Positions 11,147-25,001 are shown, numbered from the stretch's first letter. The stretch is DNA of 64,000 bases from Loripinus fragilis (GCA_964019695.1 OZ026525.1:72470260-72534259), one strand, 5' to 3'. Program-made: numbers and translations. The notes: generated from the letters alone by a model not told the origin.

Positions 11147-11964
11147 TTACTTAACTACTCTGAGCTGTTTGCAGCCAATGCATAGTCTCTATTTGTTCAT
11201 TAAGTCACAATGACGAGGTAATACCACCGAAGTATGCTTACTTATTTGTTCCTATGGGAAGTAAGGATTAACCCATGTAAGATTAGCGTCCTTTTTGTGG
11301 GACATAGGCACACTGTGCAGACCCAGATCGAACGATAATGCAGCGTCTGATCGGGGTTTTCACTGTTTGCTTACAGAATGTTCTAATAAATTTGAACAGA
11401 AAGGGAAAATACCACCCAACACCCGTAAATTGGAAATGAGCTCGTCCTTCTGATAAGGTAGGAAAGTTCATTCGGCTTATATGTGTTAAGTATTTAAGAT
11501 GAAAATTTTTATTTGAATATTATTATTCTGAAAGTACATGTGTATATAACGGGTCAGCATCACCCTGTTTTGTATAATGCTACACAGCTGCCATGATCCA
11601 ACACGAAATATATTGGTATAGGGTGTGGTTGTTTTCTCTCTACTTAAAAGATCGTTCTTGCATTTAGTTTCGGTAAGGGCAGAGGTAAGTGGGGAGAAAA
11701 TAACAGCCTGCCAACGATGGACAAGCCCATCTCTGCCAATTGCATACATTGTATATACAATGTACTCTGGTTTCAGGATGCTGTGGGCAGAGGTGGAGTG
11801 TGTTGCATCTGATGGCAATTTTTTTCTCCTTGTCAATTGGATACTTGTAAATGCGTTGTCTTATTTTTCATGTACATTTGTAAATGCTCTTTCATGCCTT
11901 TCTTGTATGTATTGTTTGTAAAAATACTCTCCTATGTGGAGGAAATAAAGAATATCTATCTATC
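11147..11964 (+). other. 3' UTR and tail of LINE L, copy 1
   Basis: Non-coding. Positions about 11290-11390 (GGGACATAGGCACACTGTGCAG ... TTCACTGTTTGCTTA) resemble the dispersed repeat in INTS2 intron 3 (about 45950-46040), so a MITE-like piece is embedded in the 3' UTR. The end reads AATAAAGAATATCT followed by ATCT repeats. Short ORFs on both strands here are not genes. The same block recurs in all five LINE copies. Confidence 0.75.
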
Positions 11965-12938
11965 TACCGTGAATGATTACTGTTCTGTCAAATCAGTGTG
12001 ACTACTGTTCTGTCTAATCAATGCGCTTTGCCAGGCCAATTTAAAGCTGATTTTGAATAACTTATTTAGCGACCTGCGAAGACTCTCGTCATACTTTGTA
12101 GATACTAAAGGCTGACATGAGTCTTCGCAGACAAGAAAATACATTTTTGAAAATCATAACCTGAAACTCAAAATGGACTAACCGAAGTTTATTGTTTTAA
12201 CCCAGAAGGATAACCTTTGCAAACAGTTTGATTCCAGATCAGCTCGACCAAATGGCGGGCGTGGTATGGATCCAAAATGTTTGAAACAGCTTCGTACCTG
12301 TATTCATTAATTCCGAATTAAAATTGAATTGAATTTCTCATGTTCAGGATTTTTCGAAGACTGATCTGAGTCTCAGAAGTTTGGGGGATTGGGTAATATC
12401 GTTATACGTAGATAAATAAGCAAACTCTATTAAAATCTCCCTTATTCAGCATTCATAGACTGACTTTCTCAGGAAAGTCAGCCTCAAAGTCCTGAATTCA
12501 GGAATATTCCTGAAAACATACGCAAATGCAGATGCGCAGACTGATCTGAGTCCCAGTGGTTAGGGGGATGGGGTAATATCGTTATACGTAGATAAAAAGC
12601 AAACTCTTTTAAAATCCGGAAAGTCAGATTCAAAGTCCTGAATTCAGGAATACTCCTGAAAACTTACACAAATGTAGATGCTAATTGTGTCATTATCTAG
12701 TAACCTTTCCCAGATCAGGTCAGACCAAATGGCGGGCGTGATATGGGTCTTCACGGTTCTTTGAATATATTTCATTTAATCCTGTAATTTATATTAATAT
12801 AATAATCAACCAGGACAGACCCAGTTCAGAAATCGCATAACACGGCGTCCGATATGGGTCTTCACGGTTCTTTTAGTATTTTTCATTTATTCCTGTAATT
12901 TGAAATTTCTAATAATAATAATAATAATAATAATAATG

Positions 12939-12972
<34 letters not shown>

Positions 12973-14705
12973 AACCAGGACAGAGGTTGGGTATTCTGTG
13001 TTCATTTAAACCGTTTACCGACAACGGTGGCAATTCACACCTATTAACAATTAAAGAAGATAATAGTCATCACACCTGGTGACCATGTCGGTAGTAATCA
13101 TATTGCCTAATCAAGGATCAATGGATTATCGGTTGCCTTTAATGCCTTACCACCGCGAACAATTCAATGCATCTATCCATCCATCCGTCCGTCCGTCCAT
13201 CCGCCCGTCATTTCATTCATTCATTCATTAACGTCATGATAAAATTAAAAATTTTATACTCAGTTTCAAGGAGCACGAAAAAAAAAAACCGTTTGATCAT
13301 GGAAAATGTAGCAAATGGGTCCTTTGCCGAAATCCATTATTCTACAGAAATGTTGTAAAAAAATAAAGTATTTCGATTTCATTACGGAGAATGGCATTTT
13401 ACCGATGCTCGCAACTTTTTTTTTATAGGCCTACTCTGATTTCGTCGTAGCGTCGACTTCGCGGTTTACTGACTCATAAGGAAATTCTTGTTGATAGTGT
13501 CACCCTTCAATTCTAATATTTTATAATAAAATTTTGAGCACACCAATATAGACTTCATTAAAATGAATTGTGTTTTTGTCGCTAAAATTGGTTTCGATAG
13601 GCTAATTTCTTCAGAGAAACGTGATGATTTGGCGGCAATGGATTTTAGCCTAAACGTCTCTCCATCATCGAAAATTGGTCTAAAAGAATTCCAATTTCCA
13701 TGAAATTGGGAAACATAGGTATTTAGATATAGGGTAAAGTAATAATGAGCCCCTCACAAAAAAAAATGTTTTGTTAAGTCCATCTTCTTAAAAGAAATTG
13801 ATTTCGCAGTAGGTATATTACAAGGTAATATCCGTATCTGAAGAGAAATTTACGTAGGACAAAATCAACCCCAAACTTAATATTATATTATTGATAATTG
13901 TTAAAATACTAAATACATACACATCAATTCATATGGTAAAGCAAAGTATCAGTTTACAACATAAACTCGGTTTTAATAGCCTGATTTCGGCGAAGACATT
14001 TGATACCGTGATACCGTGCTATTACGGAGTTCTATTGGTAACAGAAGGGATATATTGGATAAAATCAAGCTTTAACTTTAATATTTTTGCGTGAATTTTT
14101 GCATGCTACTGTAAAAACATAAGTTTAATCATATGGTAAAGAAAACAATCATTTTCTTTCTTTAAAATGGGTATCATAGGCTGATTTCGGCAAATAAATT
14201 TGATACCACGATAATACGGAGTTATATAGATCTGTGCCCCAAGTGAAACAATATACAAAATCAACCCTAAAATTTAATATTTTTGCCTGAATTTTCGCAT
14301 ACTATTGCAAAAACACATATTGAATCATATGATAGAAAGAAATTATGCACTTGCCCCCAAAAACCGGTTTTATAGGCTGATTTCGAAATAAAAAGTTGAT
14401 TTCGCGAAATCAACTTGATTACTCCGATTAGGTCGGGTCTGAAAGCCCCTGCCGAGCCGAGCTTGCCGACCCACATAGTTTATTTTTCAATATCATCATC
14501 TGTGGAGATTTTTCAAAAATGAATATTATCTAAAATCATCACATAGACTAAAAGCCATAAGTGGAACATTAATAATAATAGTTAACAGTTATAGTTTGAT
14601 TTTAATTGCCATTTCATTAAGGTCAATTAAAAAGTCTATAAAATGGCCTTTAGGAAAATGACGAATTTCGTGAATTTAACGCATTTTTAAGTAAGATTCC
14701 CTTGA
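11965..14705 (+). repeat. Segment D, copy 2
   Basis: Near-identical to copy 1. It differs by a C-to-G change in the GATATACGGTAAAG block (about 13732) and by the position of the TGA interruption in the (AAT)n run. It ends with the left half of B at ATTCCCTTGA. Confidence 0.88.
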
Positions 14706-17700
14706 GCCGTACTGGGATACCAGCTTAAAAGATTTACATGCATCAATGAGGGAAAATCGACGCAAATGGATTAAGGATGGGCGCCCAAGGGGAAATATGC
14801 ATCAATCTTATAGATTATATAAAACAGCAAAGTGCTTATTTCGCGCACATCATCGTAGGTGTGCCGAAAAATTTCAAATTGAATTAAACATCGAAATAGA
14901 TCAGGCTGCTGAACTGGACAGTGCCCTTTTCTGGAAGAAGGTTAACAGCAGAAGGAATAATTTTTGTACTAATGCAGGCTCTGAGATCAAATTTGGTGAT
15001 AACGTATGTCGTGACACTGAAAGCATCGTTTCTGGTTGGGGGGTATACTTCAGGGATTTATATTCAGACACGGAGCACCCCCACTACGATCAGCGTTTTA
15101 AACAGGAGGTAGAGACGAAAGTTCAAAATATCAAGTCAGAAATTGCGTCTGATAGGAATGGTATCCCTACATACATATCAACAGATGATGTTAGGAAAGC
15201 AGTCAAAACATTAAAGAAAAAGAAGGCCTGTGGTCAGGACTGTGTATATAATGAACATTTGATACATGGTGGTGATACTCTATACGAACACCTTGCCAAG
15301 TTTTACACGGATATGTTTAATTATGGTTTTATTCCTTTGTGTCTCAAGCAAGGCATTATTATAACTTTACATAAAGGTGGTAGAAAATCGAAAACGGACC
15401 CCAATAACTACAGAGCTATTACACTCTCATCAGCTATTTTGAAGCTATTTGAAAGGCTTTTACTGGTAAGGGTGGAGGCTAGTATCTCAAAGCCTCTTAA
15501 TGGTCTCCAAGGAGGCTTCAGACCAAATATAGGCTGCAACATGACATCCACAATGGTAAGGGAATGTATTTATTATGCAAAGGAAAACAATAGTAAACTC
15601 TTCGCTTGCTTCCTCGATATACAAAAAGCTTTTGACAAAATGTGGCATAATGGATTATTTACAAAACTCTATGATATGGGGATAAGGTCAAAGTTACTTG
15701 GAATCATTATTGAATTGCATACTAATATGAAAAGTCGTGTATTGTTCAAGGGGCATAAATCTGATTGGTTTGATATTCTTCAAGGCTCACGTCAGGGGGG
15801 AGTATTATCACCCTTTATGTTATAAAAATGACTTGCTTGAACAATTGACTAAATGTTATGCTGGATTTAAACTACTTGGTATGAATGTATGCTGTCCCAC
15901 TGTGGCTGATGATATGGTTGTCTTAGCATTAACTGTTTGTGGTCTTGCTCTTCTCTTGTGTATATGTTATGCATACTCGTGCAAGTGGCGATACGAATAC
16001 TCGGCTCCCAAATGTTCAGTAATTGTATATAATGAAACAAAACGCCAGTTTTTAAATTCGAATAGGGTATGGTATATGGGTAATGATACTATAATGGAAA
16101 ATGAGAACTATAAGCACTTGGGTGTAAACACTAACAAATATTTAAGCCACACGATTAACATTAAAGATGCAACAGATAGATTAAAGGGCACATTTCTAAG
16201 TCTCGTACACAGCGGAGTTCTTCACCAAGACAATTTGCATCCACTTACGTGCATTAAAATATATAAATCCGTTGTCTTGCCTAAGGCTCTATATGGGTGT
16301 GAAAACTGGTTTGATTTAACGGAAAGTGAAATACTGTCATTAGAACGTGCCCATAGATTCTGTGTCAAACATATGCAGTCACTAAGCAAGCGTACTCGGA
16401 CAGATGCCGCTTTAAGTTTGTTGGGTGTATTTCCAATAGAACTTGAAATAGATTCTAGGAAGTTAACACTTTTTGGTCAAATGTGTAGACTAAATTCCAA
16501 TTCATGGGTTAAAAATGTATTTCTTAACAGATTGACGTCATTTACTACACATTCTAATGGTAGACAAACTGGTTTTATAGCAGACATTTTTAGGTTATTA
16601 GGAAAATATCAATTTAGACATGTTTTAGAGGCATATCTCGAAAGCAGCATATTTCCGAGTAAGTTTGCTTGGAAACGCATATTAAAGAGTACATTGCATG
16701 AATCTGCAATTTCGTCCTGGCATAATAGAATACAAACGCAAGATTTCAGTCGCTTTACTGCATTACATTATGACTATAGTCCACATTGGATTTGGTATTT
16801 TTCAAAGGAACATAGAAAGCTTCTCCCACACTGTACTTCTGTCATACAAATGATCTCAAGCTTGGCAGAAGTAAATTCTGGTAACAAATTTTGCATCTTC
16901 TGTGAAGTGTTCTATGAAAATATTGTTGATCACTGCCTCCATAATTGTCCTTATCTTGATAATGAAAGATCTGAAATGTGGCAGGAAATTCTTAGTCTTA
17001 GCCTCCCTGCATACGATTATTTATATATGCAAAACATATCTTTTGTGTCGAATGTACTGCTTGGAATGAAAAATAGAGACTTAGAACAAATTTTGGGAGC
17101 AAGCCAGGAAGCATTTAAGATATGCTGCATTCGAAATATCCACAATATGTGGCGTAAATATAAAATGCTTTAATTACTTAACTACTCTGAGCTGTTTGCA
17201 GCCAATGCATAGTCTCTATTTGTTCATTAAGTCACAATGACGAGGTAATACCACCGAAGTATGCTTACTTATTTGTTCCTATGGGAAGTAAGGATTAACC
17301 CATGTAAGATTAGCGTCCTTTTTGTGGGACATAGGCACACTGTGCAGACCCAGATCGAACGATAATGCAGCGTCTGATCGGGGTTTTCACTGTTTGCTTA
17401 CAGAATGTTCTAATAAATTTGAACAGAAAGGGAAAATACCACCCAACACCCGTAAATTGGAAATGAGCTCGTCCTTCTGATAAGGTAGGAAAGTTCATTC
17501 GGCTTATATGTGTTAAGTATTTAAGATGAAAATTTTTATTTGAATATTATTATTCTGAAAGTACATGTGTATATAACGGGTCAGCATCACCCTGTTTTGT
17601 ATAATGCTACACAGCTGCCATGATCCAACACGAAATATATTGGTATAGGGTGTGGTTGTTTTCTCTCTACTTAAAAGATCGTTCTTGCATTTAGTTTCGG

Positions 17701-17991
17701 TAAGGGCAGAGGTAAGTGGGGAGAAAATAACAGCCTGCCAACGATGGACAAGCCCATCTCTGCCAATTGCATACATTGTATATACAATGTACTCTGGTTT
17801 CAGGATGCTGTGGGCAGAGGTGGAGTGTGTTGCATCTGATGGCAATTTTTTTCTCCTTGTCAATTGGATACTTGTAAATGCGTTGTCTTATTTTTCATGT
17901 ACATTTGTAAATGCTCTTTCATGCCTTTCTTGTATGTATTGTTTGTAAAAATACTCTCCTATGTGGAGGAAATAAAGAATATCTATCTATC
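14706..17991 (+). mobile_element. LINE L copy 2, frameshifted
   Basis: Same boundaries as copy 1 but 8 bp shorter. The 3' UTR and tail are unchanged. Confidence 0.9.
14707..17173 (+). pseudogene. RT ORF of LINE L, copy 2 (8-bp deletion)
   Basis: One of two tandem TTTATGTT octamers is missing just after the QGGVLSPF motif (near 15815). The first frame stops at 15825 and the remaining RT and C-terminal region continue in another frame (to 17173). The lost octamer lies between two direct copies, as expected of replication slippage or unequal exchange. The VADD active site and the C-terminal zinc motif fall downstream of the break, so the product would be inactive. Confidence 0.9.
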
Positions 17992-18965
17992 TACCGTGAA
18001 TGATTACTGTTCTGTCAAATCAGTGTGACTACTGTTCTGTCTAATCAATGCGCTTTGCCAGGCCAATTTAAAGCTGATTTTGAATAACTTATTTAGCGAC
18101 CTGCGAAGACTCTCGTCATACTTTGTAGATACTAAAGGCTGACATGAGTCTTCGCAGACAAGAAAATACATTTTTGAAAATCATAACCTGAAACTCAAAA
18201 TGGACTAACCGAAGTTTATTGTTTTAACCCAGAAGGATAACCTTTGCAAACAGTTTGATTCCAGATCAGCTCGACCAAATGGCGGGCGTGGTATGGATCC
18301 AAAATGTTTGAAACAGCTTCGTACCTGTATTCATTAATTCCGAATTAAAATTGAATTGAATTTCTCATGTTCAGGATTTTTCGAAGACTGATCTGAGTCT
18401 CAGAAGTTTGGGGGATTGGGTAATATCGTTATACGTAGATAAATAAGCAAACTCTATTAAAATCTCCCTTATTCAGCATTCATAGACTGACTTTCTCAGG
18501 AAAGTCAGCCTCAAAGTCCTGAATTCAGGAATATTCCTGAAAACATACGCAAATGCAGATGCGCAGACTGATCTGAGTCCCAGTGGTTAGGGGGATGGGG
18601 TAATATCGTTATACGTAGATAAAAAGCAAACTCTTTTAAAATCCGGAAAGTCAGATTCAAAGTCCTGAATTCAGGAATACTCCTGAAAACTTACACAAAT
18701 GTAGATGCTAATTGTGTCATTATCTAGTAACCTTTCCCAGATCAGGTCAGACCAAATGGCGGGCGTGATATGGGTCTTCACGGTTCTTTGAATATATTTC
18801 ATTTAATCCTGTAATTTATATTAATATAATAATCAACCAGGACAGACCCAGTTCAGAAATCGCATAACACGGCGTCCGATATGGGTCTTCACGGTTCTTT
18901 TAGTATTTTTCATTTATTCCTGTAATTTGAAATTTCTAATAATAATAATAATAATAATAATAATG

Positions 18966-18999
<34 letters not shown>

Positions 19000-20733
19000 A
19001 ACCAGGACAGAGGTTGGGTATTCTGTGTTCATTTAAACCGTTTACCGACAACGGTGGCAATTCACACCTATTAACAATTAAAGAAGATAATAGTCATCAC
19101 ACCTGGTGACCATGTCGGTAGTAATCATATTGCCTAATCAAGGATCAATGGATTATCGGTTGCCTTTAATGCCTTACCACCGCGAACAATTCAATGCATC
19201 TATCCATCCATCCGTCCGTCCGTCCATCCGCCCGTCATTTCATTCATTCATTCATTAACGTCATGATAAAATTAAAAATTTTATACTCAGTTTCAAGGAG
19301 CACGAAAAAAAAAAAACCGTTTGATCATGGAAAATGTAGCAAATGGGTCCTTTGCCGAAATCCATTATTCTACAGAAATGTTGTAAAAAAATAAAGTATT
19401 TCGATTTCATTACGGAGAATGGCATTTTACCGATGCTCGCAACTTTTTTTTTATAGGCCTACTCTGATTTCGTCGTAGCGTCGACTTCGCGGTTTACTGA
19501 CTCATAAGGAAATTCTTGTTGATAGTGTCACCCTTCAATTCTAATATTTTATAATAAAATTTTGAGCACACCAATATAGACTTCATTAAAATGAATTGTG
19601 TTTTTGTCGCTAAAATTGGTTTCGATAGGCTAATTTCTTCAGAGAAACGTGATGATTTGGCGGCAATGGATTTTAGCCTAAACGTCTCTCCATCATCGAA
19701 AATTGGTCTAAAAGAATTCCAATTTCCATGAAATTGGGAAACATAGGTATTTAGATATACGGTAAAGTAATAATGAGCCCCTCACAAAAAAAAATGTTTT
19801 GTTAAGTCCATCTTCTTAAAAGAAATTGATTTCGCAGTAGGTATATTACAAGGTAATATCCGTATCTGAAGAGAAATTTACGTAGGACAAAATCAACCCC
19901 AAACTTAATATTATATTATTGATAATTGTTAAAATACTAAATACATACACATCAATTCATATGGTAAAGCAAAGTATCAGTTTACAACATAAACTCGGTT
20001 TTAATAGCCTGATTTCGGCGAAGACATTTGATACCGTGATACCGTGCTATTACGGAGTTCTATTGGTAACAGAAGGGATATATTGGATAAAATCAAGCTT
20101 TAACTTTAATATTTTTGCGTGAATTTTTGCATGCTACTGTAAAAACATAAGTTTAATCATATGGTAAAGAAAACAATCATTTTCTTTCTTTAAAATGGGT
20201 ATCATAGGCTGATTTCGGCAAATAAATTTGATACCACGATAATACGGAGTTATATAGATCTGTGCCCCAAGTGAAACAATATACAAAATCAACCCTAAAA
20301 TTTAATATTTTTGCCTGAATTTTCGCATACTATTGCAAAAACACATATTGAATCATATGATAGAAAGAAATTATGCACTTGCCCCCAAAAACCGGTTTTA
20401 TAGGCTGATTTCGAAATAAAAAGTTGATTTCGCGAAATCAACTTGATTACTCCGATTAGGTCGGGTCTGAAAGCCCCTGCCGAGCCGAGCTTGCCGACCC
20501 ACATAGTTTATTTTTCAATATCATCATCTGTGGAGATTTTTCAAAAATGAATATTATCTAAAATCATCACATAGACTAAAAGCCATAAGTGGAACATTAA
20601 TAATAATAGTTAACAGTTATAGTTTGATTTTAATTGCCATTTCATTAAGGTCAATTAAAAAGTCTATAAAATGGCCTTTAGGAAAATGACGAATTTCGTG
20701 AATTTAACGCATTTTTAAGTAAGATTCCCTTGA
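17992..20733 (+). repeat. Segment D, copy 3
   Basis: Near-identical to copy 1, with the C variant in the ATACGGTAAAG block and one extra A in the homopolymer near 19306-19316. Confidence 0.88.
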
Positions 20734-23700
20734 GCCGTACTGGGATACCAGCTTAAAAGATTTACATGCATCAATGAGGGAAAATCGACGCAAATGGATT
20801 AAGGATGGGCGCCCAAGGGGAAATATGCATCAATCTTATAGATTATATAAAACAGCAAAGTGCTTATTTCGCGCACATCATCGTAGGTGTGCCGAAAAAT
20901 TTCAAATTGAATTAAACATCGAAATAGATCAGGCTGCTGAACTGGACAGTGCCCTTTTCTGGAAGAAGGTTAACAGCAGAAGGAATAATTTTTGTACTAA
21001 TGCAGGCTCTGAGATCAAATTTGGTGATAACGTATGTCGTGACACTGAAAGCATCGTTTCTGGTTGGGGGGTATACTTCAGGGATTTATATTCAGACACG
21101 GAGCACCCCCACTACGATCAGCGTTTTAAACAGGAGGTAGAGACGAAAGTTCAAAATATCAAGTCAGAAATTGCGTCTGATAGGAATGGTATCCCTACAT
21201 ACATATCAACAGATGATGTTAGGAAAGCAGTCAAAACATTAAAGAAAAAGAAGGCCTGTGGTCAGGACTGTGTATATAATGAACATTTGATACATGGTGG
21301 TGATACTCTATACGAACACCTTGCCAAGTTTTACACGGATATGTTTAATTATGGTTTTATTCCTTTGTGTCTCAAGCAAGGCATTATTATAACTTTACAT
21401 AAAGGTGGTAGAAAATCGAAAACGGACCCCAATAACTACAGAGCTATTACACTCTCATCAGCTATTTTGAAGCTATTTGAAAGGCTTTTACTGGTAAGGG
21501 TGGAGGCTAGTATCTCAAAGCCTCTTAATGGTCTCCAAGGAGGCTTCAGACCAAATATAGGCTGCAACATGACATCCACAATGGTAAGGGAATGTATTTA
21601 TTATGCAAAGGAAAACAATAGTAAACTCTTCGCTTGCTTCCTCGATATACAAAAAGCTTTTGACAAAATGTGGCATAATGGATTATTTACAAAACTCTAT
21701 GATATGGGGATAAGGTCAAAGTTACTTGGAATCATTATTGAATTGCATACTAATATGAAAAGTCGTGTATTGTTCAAGGGGCATAAATCTGATTGGTTTG
21801 ATATTCTTCAAGGCTCACGTCAGGGGGGAGTATTATCACCCTTTATGTTTTTATGTTATAAAAATGACTTGCTTGAACAATTGACTAAATGTTATGCTGG
21901 ATTTAAACTACTTGGTATGAATGTATGCTGTCCCACTGTGGCTGATGATATGGTTGTCTTAGCATTAACTGTTTGTGGTCTTGCTCTTCTCTTGTGTATA
22001 TGTTATGCATACTCGTGCAAGTGGCGATACGAATACTCGGCTCCCAAATGTTCAGTAATTGTATATAATGAAACAAAACGCCAGTTTTTAAATTCGAATA
22101 GGGTATGGTATATGGGTAATGATACTATAATGGAAAATGAGAACTATAAGCACTTGGGTGTAAACACTAACAAATATTTAAGCCACACGATTAACATTAA
22201 AGATGCAACAGATAGATTAAAGGGCACATTTCTAAGTCTCGTACACAGCGGAGTTCTTCACCAAGACAATTTGCATCCACTTACGTGCATTAAAATATAT
22301 AAATCCGTTGTCTTGCCTAAGGCTCTATATGGGTGTGAAAACTGGTTTGATTTAACGGAAAGTGAAATACTGTCATTAGAACGTGCCCATAGATTCTGTG
22401 TCAAACATATGCAGTCACTAAGCAAGCGTACTCGGACAGATGCCGCTTTAAGTTTGTTGGGTGTATTTCCAATAGAACTTGAAATAGATTCTAGGAAGTT
22501 AACACTTTTTGGTCAAATGTGTAGACTAAATTCCAATTCATGGGTTAAAAATGTATTTCTTAACAGATTGACGTCATTTACTACACATTCTAATGGTAGA
22601 CAAACTGGTTTTATAGCAGACATTTTTAGGTTATTAGGAAAATATCAATTTAGACATGTTTTAGAGGCATATCTCGAAAGCAGCATATTTCCGAGTAAGT
22701 TTGCTTGGAAACGCATATTAAAGAGTACATTGCATGAATCTGCAATTTCGTCCTGGCATAATAGAATACAAACGCAAGATTTCAGTCGCTTTACTGCATT
22801 ACATTATGACTATAGTCCACATTGGATTTGGTATTTTTCAAAGGAACATAGAAAGCTTCTCCCACACTGTACTTCTGTCATACAAATGATCTCAAGCTTG
22901 GCAGAAGTAAATTCTGGTAACAAATTTTGCATCTTCTGTGAAGTGTTCTATGAAAATATTGTTGATCACTGCCTCCATAATTGTCCTTATCTTGATAATG
23001 AAAGATCTGAAATGTGGCAGGAAATTCTTAGTCTTAGCCTCCCTGCATACGATTATTTATATATGCAAAACATATCTTTTGTGTCAAATGTACTGCTTGG
23101 AATGAAAAATAGAGACTTAGAACAAATTTTGGGAGCAAGCCAGGAAGCATTTAAGATATGCTGCATTCGAAATATCCACAATATGTGGCGTAAATATAAA
23201 ATGCTTTAATTACTTAACTACTCTGAGCTGTTTGCAGCCAATGCATAGTCTCTATTTGTTCATTAAGTCACAATGACGAGGTAATACCACCGAAGTATGC
23301 TTACTTATTTGTTCCTATGGGAAGTAAGGATTAACCCATGTAAGATTAGCGTCCTTTTTGTGGGACATAGGCACACTGTGCAGACCCAGATCGAACGATA
23401 ATGCAGCGTCTGATCGGGGTTTTCACTGTTTGCTTACAGAATGTTCTAATAAATTTGAACAGAAAGGGAAAATACCACCCAACACCCGTAAATTGGAAAT
23501 GAGCTCGTCCTTCTGATAAGGTAGGAAAGTTCATTCGGCTTATATGTGTTAAGTATTTAAGATGAAAATTTTTATTTGAATATTATTATTCTGAAAGTAC
23601 ATGTGTATATAACGGGTCAGCATCACCCTGTTTTGTATAATGCTACACAGCTGCCATGATCCAACACGAAATATATTGGTATAGGGTGTGGTTGTTTTCT

Positions 23701-24027
23701 CTCTACTTAAAAGATCGTTCTTGCATTTAGTTTCGGTAAGGGCAGAGGTAAGTGGGGAGAAAATAACAGCCTGCCAACGATGGACAAGCCCATCTCTGCC
23801 AATTGCATACATTGTATATACAATGTACTCTGGTTTCAGGATGCTGTGGGCAGAGGTGGAGTGTGTTGCATCTGATGGCAATTTTTTTCTCCTTGTCAAT
23901 TGGATACTTGTAAATGCGTTGTCTTATTTTTCATGTACATTTGTAAATGCTCTTTCATGCCTTTCTTGTATGTATTGTTTGTAAAAATACTCTCCTATGT
24001 GGAGGAAATAAAGAATATCTATCTATC
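20734..24027 (+). mobile_element. LINE L copy 3, intact frame
   Basis: Same boundaries and length as copy 1. Confidence 0.9.
20735..23209 (+). CDS. Reverse transcriptase ORF of LINE L, copy 3 (intact, 5'-truncated)
   Basis: Same 811-codon frame from the ATG at 20774 as copy 1, open upstream to the truncation point. The only coding difference noticed is a silent G-to-A change (TCG to TCA) near 23085. All RT motifs described for copy 1 are present; the endonuclease is absent. Confidence 0.9.
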   Translation, partial: PYWDTSLKDLHASMRENRRKWIKDGRPRGNMHQSYRLYKTAKCLFRAHHRRCAEKFQIELNIEIDQAAELDSALFWKKVNSRRNNFCTNAGSEIKFGDNVCRDTESIVSGWGVYFRDLYSDTEHPHYDQRFKQEVETKVQNIKSEIASDRNGIPTYISTDDVRKAVKTLKKKKACGQDCVYNEHLIHGGDTLYEHLAKFYTDMFNYGFIPLCLKQGIIITLHKGGRKSKTDPNNYRAITLSSAILKLFERLLLVRVEASISKPLNGLQGGFRPNIGCNMTSTMVRECIYYAKENNSKLFACFLDIQKAFDKMWHNGLFTKLYDMGIRSKLLGIIIELHTNMKSRVLFKGHKSDWFDILQGSRQGGVLSPFMFLCYKNDLLEQLTKCYAGFKLLGMNVCCPTVADDMVVLALTVCGLALLLCICYAYSCKWRYEYSAPKCSVIVYNETKRQFLNSNRVWYMGNDTIMENENYKHLGVNTNKYLSHTINIKDATDRLKGTFLSLVHSGVLHQDNLHPLTCIKIYKSVVLPKALYGCENWFDLTESEILSLERAHRFCVKHMQSLSKRTRTDAALSLLGVFPIELEIDSRKLTLFGQMCRLNSNSWVKNVFLNRLTSFTTHSNGRQTGFIADIFRLLGKYQFRHVLEAYLESSIFPSKFAWKRILKSTLHESAISSWHNRIQTQDFSRFTALHYDYSPHWIWYFSKEHRKLLPHCTSVIQMISSLAEVNSGNKFCIFCEVFYENIVDHCLHNCPYLDNERSEMWQEILSLSLPAYDYLYMQNISFVSNVLLGMKNRDLEQILGASQEAFKICCIRNIHNMWRKYKML

Positions 24028-25001
24028 TACCGTGAATGATTACTGTTCTGTCAAATCAGTGTGACTACTGTTCTGTCTAATCAATGCGCTTTGCCAGGCC
24101 AATTTAAAGCTGATTTTGAATAACTTATTTAGCGACCTGCGAAGACTCTCGTCATACTTTGTAGATACTAAAGGCTGACATGAGTCTTCGCAGACAAGAA
24201 AATACATTTTTGAAAATCATAACCTGAAACTCAAAATGGACTAACCGAAGTTTATTGTTTTAACCCAGAAGGATAACCTTTGCAAACAGTTTGATTCCAG
24301 ATCAGCTCGACCAAATGGCGGGCGTGGTATGGATCCAAAATGTTTGAAACAGCTTCGTACCTGTATTCATTAATTCCGAATTAAAATTGAATTGAATTTC
24401 TCATGTTCAGGATTTTTCGAAGACTGATCTGAGTCTCAGAAGTTTGGGGGATTGGGTAATATCGTTATACGTAGATAAATAAGCAAACTCTATTAAAATC
24501 TCCCTTATTCAGCATTCATAGACTGACTTTCTCAGGAAAGTCAGCCTCAAAGTCCTGAATTCAGGAATATTCCTGAAAACATACGCAAATGCAGATGCGC
24601 AGACTGATCTGAGTCCCAGTGGTTAGGGGGATGGGGTAATATCGTTATACGTAGATAAAAAGCAAACTCTTTTAAAATCCGGAAAGTCAGATTCAAAGTC
24701 CTGAATTCAGGAATACTCCTGAAAACTTACACAAATGTAGATGCTAATTGTGTCATTATCTAGTAACCTTTCCCAGATCAGGTCAGACCAAATGGCGGGC
24801 GTGATATGGGTCTTCACGGTTCTTTGAATATATTTCATTTAATCCTGTAATTTATATTAATATAATAATCAACCAGGACAGACCCAGTTCAGAAATCGCA
24901 TAACACGGCGTCCGATATGGGTCTTCACGGTTCTTTTAGTATTTTTCATTTATTCCTGTAATTTGAAATTTCTAATAATAATAATAATAATAATAATAAT
25001 G

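Larger units (their letters stand above)
8671..11964 (+). mobile_element. LINE L copy 1, truncated at the 5' end
   Basis: Non-LTR retrotransposon 3' portion of 3294 bp. It starts inside the coding frame (no endonuclease domain, no 5' UTR). It carries an intact RT frame, an 818-bp 3' UTR and a tail with AATAAA (11944-11949) followed by tandem ATCT repeats. A 3' microsatellite tail after a polyadenylation-like signal is common in non-LTR elements. The 5' neighbour is B's left half; the 3' neighbour is the next D copy. Confidence 0.9.

Noticed and set aside
11625..11921. 98-codon ORF and antisense 116-codon ORF in the LINE L 3' region, repeated per unit
   Set aside because: Overlapping frames on both strands in the 3' UTR, with no known domain.
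15737..17173. 478-codon ORF as a separate protein gene
   Set aside because: It is the second half of the LINE RT frame after the 8-bp deletion; same in unit 5 at 33851-35287.
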